NCBI GenBank assembly: GCA_009991955.1
Contig: JAACWS010000023.1
Span: forward strand, 48,118-112,117
Source: Spirochaetales bacterium
GTDB taxonomy: Bacteria; Spirochaetota; Spirochaetia; DSM-27196; Salinispiraceae
Reading direction: 5' to 3'
DNA: 64,000 nt
Shown here: positions 1-8,408 of the stretch, one piece after another
Position numbering within the stretch: the first letter of the stretch is position 1
Layout of the letters: the number at the start of each line of letters is the position of its first letter
Made by a program: the position numbers and the translations under genes
The notes under the pieces: generated by a model
Told to the model about the DNA's origin: nothing
The model's database searches: none
Seen by the model: the letters and a program-made list of their open reading frames with translations, nothing else

Positions 1-219
1 GCTCAGAATGAACTCAGAACCTTTTACCGTGCCGGAAAGGTAAGTGTTTTTCTTGAAAACCCATTCCTTTTCAACTTCCAGGCTGATGGTGTTCAGTTCA
101 CAGTTCAACCTTCCCACAGAGGTCTTCACGGAGACGATCTCTCCACTGTCCAGATCTTTAGCCCTGAAACCTGAATTGGTCAATTTTAAAATGATTAGTT
201 TGCGTAGTTTGTTATTCAT
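1..219 (-). CDS. Partial hypothetical protein, N-terminal 73 residues, runs off the left edge
   Basis: The minus strand is open from an ATG at 219-217 to base 1 with no stop. The start is backed by a good ribosome binding site: GAAGGA lies just upstream on the minus strand. The visible N terminus is basic (begins MNNKLRKLI) followed by polar and beta-prone sequence, with no signal peptide. I do not recognise the family. It is divergent from the AbiE pair across about 210 bp and may belong to the same accessory island. Confidence is moderate because only the first part is visible. Confidence 0.55.
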   Translation of the reverse strand, partial: MNNKLRKLIILKLTNSGFRAKDLDSGEIVSVKTSVGRLNCELNTISLEVEKEWVFKKNTYLSGTVKGSEFILS

Positions 220-317
220 TTCTATTCCTTCTCATTCTTCTGACACACAGCTGTTTCATAGTACTTTCCAAATCAATTCTTTGGCAGTCTTGCAATCCTA
301 AAGAAACCCCAATACCC

Positions 318-400
318 ACTTGACAGATGTCCGCCAAAGGGCTGCTTTGATTAACACTATTGCTCTCACATGTCAAGTACTGCTGCATTAAACTTGACAT
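318..400. promoter_or_regulatory. Putative AbiEi operator: three copies of ACTTGACA in mixed orientation
   Basis: The octamer ACTTGACA occurs at 318-325 and 392-399, and its reverse complement TGTCAAGT at 371-378. The second and third form a perfect 9-bp inverted repeat (370-378 and 392-400) separated by 13 bp. AbiEi antitoxins are known to repress their own promoter by binding inverted repeats, so this is the expected kind of site in the expected place. The right arm contains the -35 hexamer of the predicted promoter, so a bound repressor would block polymerase directly. Binding itself is inference. Confidence 0.6.
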
Positions 401-422
401 ATACTCCTGATAGGATTAATAT
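394..422 (+). promoter_or_regulatory. abiE promoter, perfect -35
   Basis: TTGACA at 394-399, a 17-bp spacer, then TAATAT at 417-422. The expected transcription start is about 429-430, only three or four bases before the ATG at 433, so the abiE message would have almost no leader. It lies inside the longest open frame that begins at 370, which argues that the true start is 433. Confidence 0.6.
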
Positions 423-432
423 TATTGATACT

Positions 433-1269
433 ATGCTGGATAATCGTCAAGCTGATATAATACCATCGTTCGAAAACTTCCTCGACAGACATTCTGTATT
501 TACTTTAGAGGAACTTGACGATTTTCTTGCTACCTATCGTACCGGAAATGCCAATACAAGGAAATCATTGCTGTCCTATCATAAGAAACGCGGAAGGGTA
601 CTCTCTATCCGGCGGGGGCTTTATGCCTCTGTACCAAAAGGCTTCGATAAACAGAAATATCAGGTTGACCCCTATCTACTGGCAGCAAAATTAGCATCAG
701 ATGCAATCTTATCCCATCACACAGCTCTGGAAGTTCTCGGGAAAGCATACAGCATGACAAGAAAAGTAACCTTTCTCTCAACGTCAAAGGTAGAGCCGTT
801 ACAATTCCAGGATATGACCTATCATAGAGTCAGGGTTGCTCCCGAACTGACAGCCAGGGAGAAAGAAGATTTTGGTACCACCATAATCACCAGGAATGGT
901 ACCGAAATAAAGATAACCGGTTTCGAGAGAACCTTGGTGGATCTTCTTTCCCGACCAGATCTGGCAGGGGGATGGGAGGAACTCTGGCGCTCCTTGGAGT
1001 CTATCGAATATTTTGATCTGGATACACTCTATGAATACCTGTTATTACTGGACAATACCACAGCATTTGCAAAGGTCGGCTTTTATCTTGAGCAGCATAA
1101 AGATCCATTGATGGTTGATGAAGCTTTTCTTCAGAAGCTGGAACAACATAAGCCAAAAAGCCTGCATTATATGCAACGGCAGAATAGAAAGGATGGTACC
1201 CTGTTAAATAGATGGAATCTGCTGGTGCCCGGTGAGTTGCTACAGAGGTCCTGGGGTGATGTGATATGA
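433..1269 (+). CDS. abiEi: AbiEi family type IV antitoxin (transcriptional repressor)
   Basis: Antitoxin and autorepressor of an AbiE toxin-antitoxin pair, a family known for phage abortive infection. The N-terminal part has the winged-helix pattern of the family: a helix around FTLEELDDFL and the wing motif RVLSIRRGLYASVP about 55 residues in. The C-terminal region (FERTLVDLL, GWEELWRSL) fits the AbiEi C-terminal domain. The frame is open from 370, but a TTGACA/TAATAT promoter and an inverted repeat lie between 370 and 422, so I prefer ATG 433; no start has a clear Shine-Dalgarno sequence. The stop overlaps abiEii by 4 bases (ATGA), giving translational coupling as usual for this pair. Confidence 0.85.
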   Translation: MLDNRQADIIPSFENFLDRHSVFTLEELDDFLATYRTGNANTRKSLLSYHKKRGRVLSIRRGLYASVPKGFDKQKYQVDPYLLAAKLASDAILSHHTALEVLGKAYSMTRKVTFLSTSKVEPLQFQDMTYHRVRVAPELTAREKEDFGTTIITRNGTEIKITGFERTLVDLLSRPDLAGGWEELWRSLESIEYFDLDTLYEYLLLLDNTTAFAKVGFYLEQHKDPLMVDEAFLQKLEQHKPKSLHYMQRQNRKDGTLLNRWNLLVPGELLQRSWGDVI

Positions 1270-2237
1270 TTCTTTCAGAAAAGGATATCCTGCGTTTATC
1301 GGGGGAGATGGGGTTTAATCCGCTGATGCTTGAGAAAGTACTTTATCTCATGCAGCTCCTGCAATCCCTGAATAAGCACCCTTTTCTGAAAGGGAAATGG
1401 GTTCTCAAAGGCGGGACGGCTCTTAATCTGTTTATCTTTAACTTGCCCCGATTATCTGTTGATATTGATCTCAACTATATCGGTTCAGTTGACCGTGAAC
1501 AGATGAAAGCGGACAGGCCCAAGATTGAACAGGCATGTGCTGCTGTATTCTCCCGGGAAGGATTTACCGTTAAACGGGCTCCTACCGATCATGCTGGCGG
1601 CAAGTGGATATTATCATACATCAGTTATTCTGGTCAGCCTGGTAACCTTGAAGTTGATTTCAACTTCATGTTCCGACAGCCCCTTTGGGAACCTATGAAG
1701 AAGGAATCAATCAAGATTGGCCGATATGTCGCTGAAGATATTCCGGTGCTGGATCAGCATGAATTGGTTGCGGGAAAGCTGGCAGCTCTTCTGGCAAGAA
1801 CTCAGTCGCGAGACCTTTATGATTCAGCCCGTATTTTCGATACCTTAACTATGGATAATGAATTCCTTAGAATAGCGTTTATCGTGTACGGTGGTATGAA
1901 TCGAGTCGACTGGAGAACAGTTTCAATAGAATCAGTTGCTGTTGATCCAGATGATCTTGGAAGAAAACTTTTTCCGGTACTCCATAACCAAAGGATTCAA
2001 CAGAATCTATCGCCAGAAGCATACGGCGCTACCCTCGTCGAAAAATGCAGAGAAGGCCTACAGAGGGTTATTCCATTTACACCAAATGAACGTTCTTTCC
2101 TTGATATGCTCCTCAATGAAGGAGTGATAGATCCAGGCCTGCTAACCAGCGATCCCGAGCTACAGAAGAGGATTCAGGTTCAGCCCTTACTGCAATGGAA
2201 GGCATTGAATGTCAGGAAATATCGAGGGTTGGAGTAA
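1266..2237 (+). CDS. abiEii: AbiEii family nucleotidyltransferase toxin
   Basis: Toxin partner of AbiEi, a member of the DNA polymerase beta-like nucleotidyltransferase superfamily. The defining motifs are present in the N-terminal third: GGTAL (in VLKGGTALNLF) followed by the metal-binding DIDL in RLSVDIDLNYIG. Further on, LEVDFNFMFR gives the third acidic residue, and ELVAGKLAALLARTQSRDLYDSARI matches the conserved lysine and RDLYD region. Length of 323 residues is normal. It starts inside the antitoxin stop codon (ATGA). Members of this family transfer nucleotides to RNA substrates; the exact target here cannot be read from sequence. Confidence 0.88.
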   Translation: MILSEKDILRLSGEMGFNPLMLEKVLYLMQLLQSLNKHPFLKGKWVLKGGTALNLFIFNLPRLSVDIDLNYIGSVDREQMKADRPKIEQACAAVFSREGFTVKRAPTDHAGGKWILSYISYSGQPGNLEVDFNFMFRQPLWEPMKKESIKIGRYVAEDIPVLDQHELVAGKLAALLARTQSRDLYDSARIFDTLTMDNEFLRIAFIVYGGMNRVDWRTVSIESVAVDPDDLGRKLFPVLHNQRIQQNLSPEAYGATLVEKCREGLQRVIPFTPNERSFLDMLLNEGVIDPGLLTSDPELQKRIQVQPLLQWKALNVRKYRGLE

Positions 2238-2279
2238 AAATCAATAAACGTAAATAAATTTCGAACTATGGAGATGTGA

Positions 2280-4724
2280 ATGGATTTTTCAAATGTGAAA
2301 CTGTATGACTGGGTAGAATTTTTCACAGAACTTGCAGAACAAATCAATAAACTGCGAGATAATGATGATAGAGACTCCAAATTGTTTGAGCTGGCAACGC
2401 AATCGTTCGGCGAAGAGTCTGCAATATGCAAATATGACTATGTAGATCCCTTCTCGTTTATCTATTATCTGGCACAGAGGAACACCAGGAACCAGAAGGA
2501 TAAGTACTTTTCCGCCATAAAAGACGTATTCTCATTGAACAGCGATATTCCTACAGATATTGTTTTCCCAACACCGACTCCTAATTCTACGACCCTTTAT
2601 CATGACGGCCAGACCTACAACAACGATATTCTCTGGAATATGTTTGGAACAGCATGCGCTGGGGATGATTTCACAGATGCTGATTTTCTTGCATTCCTTC
2701 AACTCAAAGCTGTCGGCTGTTCAAAATTGACGCAGACCTTGTTTCTGATCAATCCCGAGAGCTATTTACCAATTGACATTAATGTCTATTTGACCGAAGA
2801 AGATACATACAAAAGCTACCCTGAGTTAAAGAAAGCTATCGATAAATTCGGATTCCGCCCATACAAGCAGGCAATGGATGATATCTCAAAGCATTTCCCC
2901 GGTTGCCACCTCTATGAAATAAATCTATTCAGCTACCTGAAAACATCAAATCAGATATCAGAACCAGAGAATTACTTCCAAATCGGGTCTAATGTGTATG
3001 GCGGCTCAAAGGGTGAAGACACAGATTACATCCAGGACTTTTATTCTCAGAGTGGCGTCTGGGTGGGTGGCCCATCATCAGGAGGTAATGGGGCACGGCA
3101 ATATCCTATAACCGATCCTGATTTTGGCGATATTGTACTATCTCATATCAATCACTATGGAAATGGTATTGGTATTGTCTTGGATAACCAGTATGCCGCA
3201 ATAGGTAAATTTGATAAGGACAGTATCATAAAGGTTCTTTGGATCGCCAGGGAGGAACGACCGAACTGTTTAAATTCCTCTCAAATGCTCGGAATGAGTT
3301 ACGCAAGAACAATAACCCAGAGCTTTCTTGATCAATTCCCAGAATCGCGAAAAGTTCTGGAATCACTTTCCACTGGTAGTATTAACCCGAATCATAAAAG
3401 CAGGAGTTCAGAAGCAATGAAATCGCTAAACCAGATCTTATATGGTCCTCCGGGAACAGGAAAAACCTATGAAACAGTTCTCCTGGCAGCAGAACTAATC
3501 GAACAAAGAGAGATGAGTTCATATAATGAAGCCTTGGAAATATTCAACGAACACCTCGGCACTCGAATTGAGTTCATCACATTCCATCAGAACTACAGCT
3601 ATGAAGATTTCATACAGGGTCTTCGTCCGGATATTGATAATAGCAAAACCCTCAACTTTGAACGTAAGGATGGTGTGTTCCTGCGAATATCGAATAATGC
3701 ATTGTTCGAGTACTACAAAGCAGAACAGAAAGGGGAAACTCAGCAGGAAGTTTTGAAGGATAAAAAAGCGGGAGAGGTATACCTCGATTTTCTGGAGCAC
3801 TTGAAAATCACAGAAAAGAAAACTTTCCAAACCATTAATAAAGCAGAAGTTCATCTACAGGAGATCAACAAGAACAAAAATCTTCTTCTCAGGCATGGCA
3901 ATAGCAGCAAGACCTATGTTGTGTCAGCCAAGCGCCTTATTAAGCTATTTGAAGTGTACCCTGATATATCCAAAATACAGAATGTGAACAACGATATTCG
4001 TGATGCCATTGGTGGTTGTAATTCTACGATCTACTGGGTGATCCTGAAAGAGTTTATCCAATACTATAATAACTATACAGTAGATATTGATACTGATAGC
4101 GCACCAGAGGAAAAACTTGAAGAGATTGATTACGAAACAAAAAAAGAGTTACTGAGCACTTTCAATCTAAGCAAAGCTGTTGACATTGACTCAACTGAGA
4201 TAAACAACTACGTCCTTATAATCGATGAAATCAATCGAGCCAATATCTCCCGTGTTTTTGGTGAGCTGATTACCCTGATAGAACCGGACAAACGTTCACA
4301 CGGAGAACTCACTTTGCGCTGCACCTTACCTTCTGGAGAAGAATTCATTGTACCCTCAAATCTCTATATCATTGGAACAATGAATACCGCTGACAAATCT
4401 ATCGCGCTTTTGGACATTGCGTTACGCAGGAGATTTATCTTCACCCCTATGTATCCGAAATACGAAATTCCCGGGTTTGATATTAATGATTCGGATATCC
4501 TGAAAAAGATAAATGGTGAGATCGTTAAAAGGAAGGGATACGATTTTCAGATCGGCCACTCATATTTCATGGGAGATAACTACGACAGAGCGACAACAAT
4601 GAATAACAAGGTCATTCCGCTTCTTCTTGAATATTTTATGAATGATGAAAAGGAAGTGAGGGATATATTAAAAGTTGCAGAATTGCGGCTCAAAGAGAAC
4701 TCATGGCCGATTGAGATTGAATGA
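2280..4724 (+). CDS. mcrB: McrB-like AAA+ GTPase of a type IV restriction system
   Basis: Motor subunit of a modification-dependent restriction complex. The C-terminal AAA+ domain has Walker A GPPGTGKT (about residues 389-396), Walker B with the McrB signature IIDEINRANISRVFGEL (about 645-662) and the sensor region GTMNTADKSIALLDIALRRRF (about 699-719). McrB proteins use GTP. Residues 1-380 differ from the classic E. coli methylcytosine-binding domain: there is an N-terminal alpha/beta part and a glycine-rich stretch (WVGGPSSGGNG, near 275) leading to a module ending VLWIAREERP, which may be the DNA-reading head. About 200 residues lie between Walker A and B, so an insertion is present. It overlaps mcrC by 4 bases. 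Confidence 0.88.
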   Translation: MDFSNVKLYDWVEFFTELAEQINKLRDNDDRDSKLFELATQSFGEESAICKYDYVDPFSFIYYLAQRNTRNQKDKYFSAIKDVFSLNSDIPTDIVFPTPTPNSTTLYHDGQTYNNDILWNMFGTACAGDDFTDADFLAFLQLKAVGCSKLTQTLFLINPESYLPIDINVYLTEEDTYKSYPELKKAIDKFGFRPYKQAMDDISKHFPGCHLYEINLFSYLKTSNQISEPENYFQIGSNVYGGSKGEDTDYIQDFYSQSGVWVGGPSSGGNGARQYPITDPDFGDIVLSHINHYGNGIGIVLDNQYAAIGKFDKDSIIKVLWIAREERPNCLNSSQMLGMSYARTITQSFLDQFPESRKVLESLSTGSINPNHKSRSSEAMKSLNQILYGPPGTGKTYETVLLAAELIEQREMSSYNEALEIFNEHLGTRIEFITFHQNYSYEDFIQGLRPDIDNSKTLNFERKDGVFLRISNNALFEYYKAEQKGETQQEVLKDKKAGEVYLDFLEHLKITEKKTFQTINKAEVHLQEINKNKNLLLRHGNSSKTYVVSAKRLIKLFEVYPDISKIQNVNNDIRDAIGGCNSTIYWVILKEFIQYYNNYTVDIDTDSAPEEKLEEIDYETKKELLSTFNLSKAVDIDSTEINNYVLIIDEINRANISRVFGELITLIEPDKRSHGELTLRCTLPSGEEFIVPSNLYIIGTMNTADKSIALLDIALRRRFIFTPMYPKYEIPGFDINDSDILKKINGEIVKRKGYDFQIGHSYFMGDNYDRATTMNNKVIPLLLEYFMNDEKEVRDILKVAELRLKENSWPIEIE

Positions 4725-6076
4725 TAAATCTATTTGAATATCAAAACAAAGCAAGTACCAGCAGCTCATTGGATGATCTTGAACTTTTCCTGGATGATAT
4801 CTGGAAAAACCGCGAGAGGTCGGGATTCTATTATCAGGAACAGGAAGATAGGGTTGAAGTTCAACAGTTCATTCAAGTCCTTCACAAAACCCGGGAAATA
4901 AAATCCAATAAGTATGTAGGTGTAATTCATTTCCATGAGCAAAGAATTAACCTTCTACCCAAAATCTTCTATCGGAAAGAGATTGAATCGGATGAGCAAT
5001 CTATCGAAGCGATCCATACACATATTCTTTGGTGGCTCCGCTACTGCAGAAAACTCAAGTTCCCGAATTACCAGACCACATTAGGAGGCAGGAAAAACGA
5101 TTTCTTTGAGGTTCTGATCTTCCTTTTTGCAAAATATACAAGAAGCCTGCTGGCCAGCTCCATTTATCAACAATATGAAGAAGTCTGCAAGGAGCTTCCA
5201 TATATCAAAGGGAGATTGAACTGCTCGGCCTACCTAAATGAGAATATTTCCCGGGGCAGATGGCATAAATTGAACTGCACCTATGATGCGTTTGTGTTTG
5301 ATAACCGGTTTAATCAGATAATCAAATATGTAACAACACTACTATTCAATGCTTCCAGGAATATGGAAAACAAAAAGTTCTTACGGGAAATATTGTTCAT
5401 TCTCGATGATGTTTCTGACAGAAGAGCAACCGCAGAAGAATGCCAAAATATTCAGTTTAATCCTATGTTTGATGACTTCGTTACCGTTAGGGATTATTGC
5501 TACCTCTTCCTAAACAACTGTATTTCCTTTGACTTTAAAAATGACTTAAGACTATTTGCTTTTCTTCTCCCCATGGAATATGTCTTCGAGGACTTCATAT
5601 TCGGGTTTATCGATAAAGAGATCGAAAGTATATCAACGAAAGCCCAGAACCAGTCAGTTAAACTCGACAAGGAAGGGATATTCACCATAAAACCGGATCT
5701 ACTTCTCAGGTCAAGGAACAGACTGATAATTGCTGATACAAAATACAAAATCATCTATTCCGAAGAGGTTGATCCGAAGAGAGGAATCTCCCAATCCGAT
5801 ATTTATCAAATGGTAGCCTATGCGATCCGGTATGATGTTGAGAACATCGTTCTGATGTACCCTGATACAATCTCTGCAGGATCTCTGCAATCAAAGAGAT
5901 TGATCATTGAAGACGCCATGGCTGATGGTAAAGAGATCACAGTCTGGATTCACCAGGTACCTGTAATAAACAGGGGGCTCTTTCAAGACGGAGCAGTATT
6001 GGACCGTCCTTATTCAGAATTGTTCGTTAATCTTAAAGAACAGTTGAGTGAAAGGATCTCTGCAATTTTTAATTGA
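4721..6076 (+). CDS. mcrC: McrC-like nuclease subunit
   Basis: Endonuclease partner of McrB. The N-terminal half (WWLRYCRKLKFP, then PYIKGRLNCSAYLNENI) fits the McrC fold that contacts the McrB ring. The C-terminal PD-(D/E)xK nuclease core is visible around residues 325-345: KPDLLLRSRNRLIIADTKYK supplies the conserved Asp, a second Asp and the Lys, followed by DIYQMVAYAIRY, the usual helix. At 451 residues it is typical or slightly long. ATGA overlap with mcrB indicates coupled translation. The complex would cut foreign DNA carrying modified bases. Confidence 0.9.
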   Translation: MINLFEYQNKASTSSSLDDLELFLDDIWKNRERSGFYYQEQEDRVEVQQFIQVLHKTREIKSNKYVGVIHFHEQRINLLPKIFYRKEIESDEQSIEAIHTHILWWLRYCRKLKFPNYQTTLGGRKNDFFEVLIFLFAKYTRSLLASSIYQQYEEVCKELPYIKGRLNCSAYLNENISRGRWHKLNCTYDAFVFDNRFNQIIKYVTTLLFNASRNMENKKFLREILFILDDVSDRRATAEECQNIQFNPMFDDFVTVRDYCYLFLNNCISFDFKNDLRLFAFLLPMEYVFEDFIFGFIDKEIESISTKAQNQSVKLDKEGIFTIKPDLLLRSRNRLIIADTKYKIIYSEEVDPKRGISQSDIYQMVAYAIRYDVENIVLMYPDTISAGSLQSKRLIIEDAMADGKEITVWIHQVPVINRGLFQDGAVLDRPYSELFVNLKEQLSERISAIFN

Positions 6077-6331
6077 TGGATATTCTCAATGGCTGCAGGC
6101 TTGAAATCTCCTTCACTACCAAGAAACAGTGTACCATATCCAGGTACGATATTAAATATTCCGTTCACACCAATGGCCTTTTGCTGCATAGTCTGGCCGC
6201 AAACACCTGGATTTACTCGCAACAAAGTTAGAAGATATTTATACATGGAGGGTATGCTGATAGCTCCACGAAAGATGCCAGAACCCATCCTGCGGAAAAA
6301 TGCCAAGATCGGGGAAAAAAAGACTTTTTTC

Positions 6332-6367
6332 TGTAGCCAGTTTTGTAGCCAGTTTTGTAGCCAATTC
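6332..6367. repeat. 12-bp tandem repeat, three units
   Basis: Unit TGTAGCCAGTTT occurs at 6332-6343 and 6344-6355, followed by a diverged copy TGTAGCCAATTC at 6356-6367. Because 12 is a multiple of three, the repeat appears as a repeated four-residue peptide in any reading frame, but I do not think it is translated. Confidence 0.8.
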
Positions 6368-6474
6368 AACCGAAAAATGACCGTAAATGACCACTACCAA
6401 CCAGAACATGCATGACTCTTAATTGTTTACCATATAAGTACTTAAACAATTATCTGCAAATAACCGCAAACAAC

Positions 6475-6498
6475 AAAAAAGGCCTTGCTTAGCCAGGC
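6475..6498 (-). terminator. Rho-independent terminator after the PfkB gene
   Basis: On the minus strand a stem (GCCTGGC / GCAAGGC, one mismatch, 3-base loop, 6482-6498) is followed by a run of six T (A-run 6475-6480 on the plus strand). It sits about 45 bases past the stop of the minus-strand sugar kinase. A T-rich stretch on the other side (6505-6511) could make it work in both directions. Confidence 0.7.
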
Positions 6499-6542
6499 AT
6501 ACCGTTTTTTTATTTCCATTTATATACCGTTCGGTATACGGT

Positions 6543-7472
6543 TTAATCAAATATACTGCCTGGCTTGAGTACCCCCAGGTTGGCAACCCCGCAACGGATT
6601 CCTAAATCAATAGACTCTTCGATCGACCGCCCCTCAGTTCTTCCATAGGCAATTCCTGCAAGGACACTATCTCCACTCCCTATCGAGTTAACGACCTTTG
6701 GGGCCTCATGATGTTTCCAATTGAGTATCCCTTGGAAAACGTAGCATGTCGGTTTTGCACCATTCGTCAGGACCCAAAGACCCTGGGTAACGTTTGCCAA
6801 TTCCTTGAGCCGTTCAAAAACCTCGTTGGGTATTTCGGCTGGATCAATATTTTCTGGAAGACGAACACCAACGGTAGAAGCAAACTCAGAAACATTAATT
6901 TTTACACAATCCGGTTGGAAATGAAGGGTATCGAGAAGCTCCTGCCCTCGATAGTCGAGAAAGACAGCCTTCCCTCGTTCTTTCGCCTCAGCAACGAACT
7001 CGGGATAAAGTTTTGAAGAAAAACCCGGAGCTTTCGATCCGGTAAGAATTACGCTATCCACGTCCTTAAGAATTTCGTGAAAGCTACGAACTAAGGCTTT
7101 TTCAATCTCAGGACTAACCGGTCTTCCTTCTTCAACCAATTCGGTTACCACTAAGTTGGACCGATCGATAAGGGTTGTACAGGTTCGAATTCCCTCAGCT
7201 CCAGGGACTCCATGGAGGCGGATCCCATCGGAAAGGGTAAGGTTAACAAAGGTTTTTGCGTCTTCGCCGCCAATTTGAGTAAGATGATGGACCCTTGCCC
7301 CAAGCTGCACCAGCACTCGAGCTGCGTTTACTCCCTTTCCCGAAGCGTCTACCCTTTGAATCTTAGCTCGATTTACCTGTCCTAATTCAACACTGTCAAA
7401 AACAAGGGTTCGTTGAATTGTAGGGTTTAGACACACTACCAAGAATCGCGCATTGCTTTTTTCTTTTGTCAT
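6543..7472 (-). CDS. PfkB-family hexose kinase (1-phosphofructokinase / tagatose-6-phosphate kinase group)
   Basis: Cytoplasmic sugar-phosphate kinase. The N terminus CLNPTIQRTL and the first PfkB signature region GKGVNAARVLVQLG (about residues 44-57) place it in the 1-phosphofructokinase branch. The second signature is NSIGSGDSVLAGIAYG near residue 265; the catalytic Asp is in GSGDS, where most relatives have GAGD. Length 309 is standard. The exact substrate (fructose-1-phosphate, tagatose-6-phosphate or another) cannot be fixed. Its ATG overlaps the stop of an upstream receiver-domain frame (ATGA at 7472-7469) and no Shine-Dalgarno sequence is visible, so translation probably depends on that frame. 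Confidence 0.85.
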   Translation of the reverse strand: MTKEKSNARFLVVCLNPTIQRTLVFDSVELGQVNRAKIQRVDASGKGVNAARVLVQLGARVHHLTQIGGEDAKTFVNLTLSDGIRLHGVPGAEGIRTCTTLIDRSNLVVTELVEEGRPVSPEIEKALVRSFHEILKDVDSVILTGSKAPGFSSKLYPEFVAEAKERGKAVFLDYRGQELLDTLHFQPDCVKINVSEFASTVGVRLPENIDPAEIPNEVFERLKELANVTQGLWVLTNGAKPTCYVFQGILNWKHHEAPKVVNSIGSGDSVLAGIAYGRTEGRSIEESIDLGIRCGVANLGVLKPGSIFD

Positions 7473-7867
7473 AAAAATCTAAGGCTTAGAGGCACCGATC
7501 GCATGTTCTCAATTGTAATTGGTTTTGGAATAAAATCGACCATACCAACATTCTGGCATGCTTCTCGTTCTTTTCCAAGCACCCCAGCGGTCAGAGCAAC
7601 AATGGCAACCTTCGATATTGCACGAATCATTTTCGCCATCTCAATGCCGTCGATTTCGGGCATTTGGATATCCATAAAAACCAAGTCGATAGAATTCTCA
7701 TCAAACTTACCCAGGGCTTCTTTAACGCCAGACGATATGATGACGTTACACAGGGGAAGAAGATGGAGAAGTACCTTTTTTGCCACGAGTAAATTCACCG
7801 ACACATCGTCGACCAGAAGAAAGGTGGGATTGGTTTTAGCGGATTTCACCTTTCCACCCCCCCCCAT
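7469..7867 (-). CDS. Receiver (CheY-like) domain frame, remnant of the hybrid kinase
   Basis: An intact receiver domain: VDD near residue 20, the phosphorylation site in DLVFMDIQMPEIDG (MD, about residue 66), the conserved Thr in IVALTAG and the Lys in FIPKP. It starts at an ATG directly on a run of nine G. With ten or seven G the upstream kinase frame would read straight into it. Its stop overlaps the start of the PfkB kinase by four bases, so it may be kept to translate that gene. Whether it is made as a separate protein is unknown; no good ribosome binding site is seen. Confidence 0.55.
   Translation of the reverse strand: MGGGGKVKSAKTNPTFLLVDDVSVNLLVAKKVLLHLLPLCNVIISSGVKEALGKFDENSIDLVFMDIQMPEIDGIEMAKMIRAISKVAIVALTAGVLGKEREACQNVGMVDFIPKPITIENMRSVPLSLRFL
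7857..7865. repeat. Poly-G tract (nine G on the minus strand) at a frame break
   Basis: Nine C on the plus strand. On the minus strand it begins within a Trp codon; nine G lead to a stop eight codons later, ten G would continue into the receiver domain. Tracts of this length are prone to slipped-strand change. Confidence 0.85.
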
Positions 7868-8400
7868 TTTGGCCGAAGTCTCGGGTCATTCGTTCCAAGT
7901 CCCGTTCCACCAAAACCCCGACTAATCGAAGAATGGGCCTGAAAAAAGGGTTTAAATAATCTTGCCTCCAGTTCTTCCGGCTCACCAATTCCCGAATCGA
8001 GAAATCTAACGGGAAGGAGACCTTGTTCTGAATCCTGGGGTAAAAAATTGGTCTCAATTTTGATTCCTCCAGTTGCGGTAAACATCACTGCGTTTAGACG
8101 AAGAGAATCAAGATCCATCCAAGAAAGCAGGGAGGAGGTAGTCATTAAACTAAAATTTAGACCATTATTTGCTGCCAACTTTTCAAACATTCCACCCACA
8201 GAGTTCAGTAATGCATCTATCTGAAACCAGTCAGCCTGCAGGTTGAATCTTACCCGCTTCGATTTTAGAAAAATCGAGTATGTCATTAGAAATTCGGAGG
8301 AGCAGATTTGATGATGATCCAATATGCCCTACATATTGTTCTTGATCCTGATTAAATTCGGTCGTACTAAGAAGTTCAGAGAATCCTATAACCCCATTGA

Positions 8401-8408
8401 GGGGGGGG
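8401..8408. repeat. Poly-C tract (eight C on the minus strand) inside the kinase H-box
   Basis: Eight G on the plus strand. On the minus strand it splits the H-box: SHEIRPP lies in one frame and LNGVIGFSELL in the next. Seven C would rejoin them as HEIRPPLNGVIGF. Confidence 0.85.

Larger units (their letters stand above)
6077..6542. other. Gene-free junction between the defence island and the core genome
   Basis: About 465 bp without a gene I can support. Short open frames exist on both strands (for example 6089-6415 plus) but lack ribosome binding sites and recognisable domains. The stretch holds a short tandem repeat (6332-6367), a terminator (6475-6498) and a perfect palindrome TATACCG-TT-CGGTATA at 6523-6538, 5 bp beyond the stop of the next gene. 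Base composition and codon habits appear to change across it, so it is a plausible island boundary, but I found no integrase and no clear direct repeat pair. Confidence 0.5.

Noticed and set aside
44..301. 85-residue plus-strand frame at the left edge
   Set aside because: It is antisense to the better supported minus-strand partial gene that has a proper ribosome site.
6089..6415. 108-residue plus-strand protein and a 119-residue minus-strand frame over the same bases
   Set aside because: No ribosome binding site, no recognisable domain, repeated peptide caused by the 12-bp tandem repeat, and the minus frame runs into mcrC.
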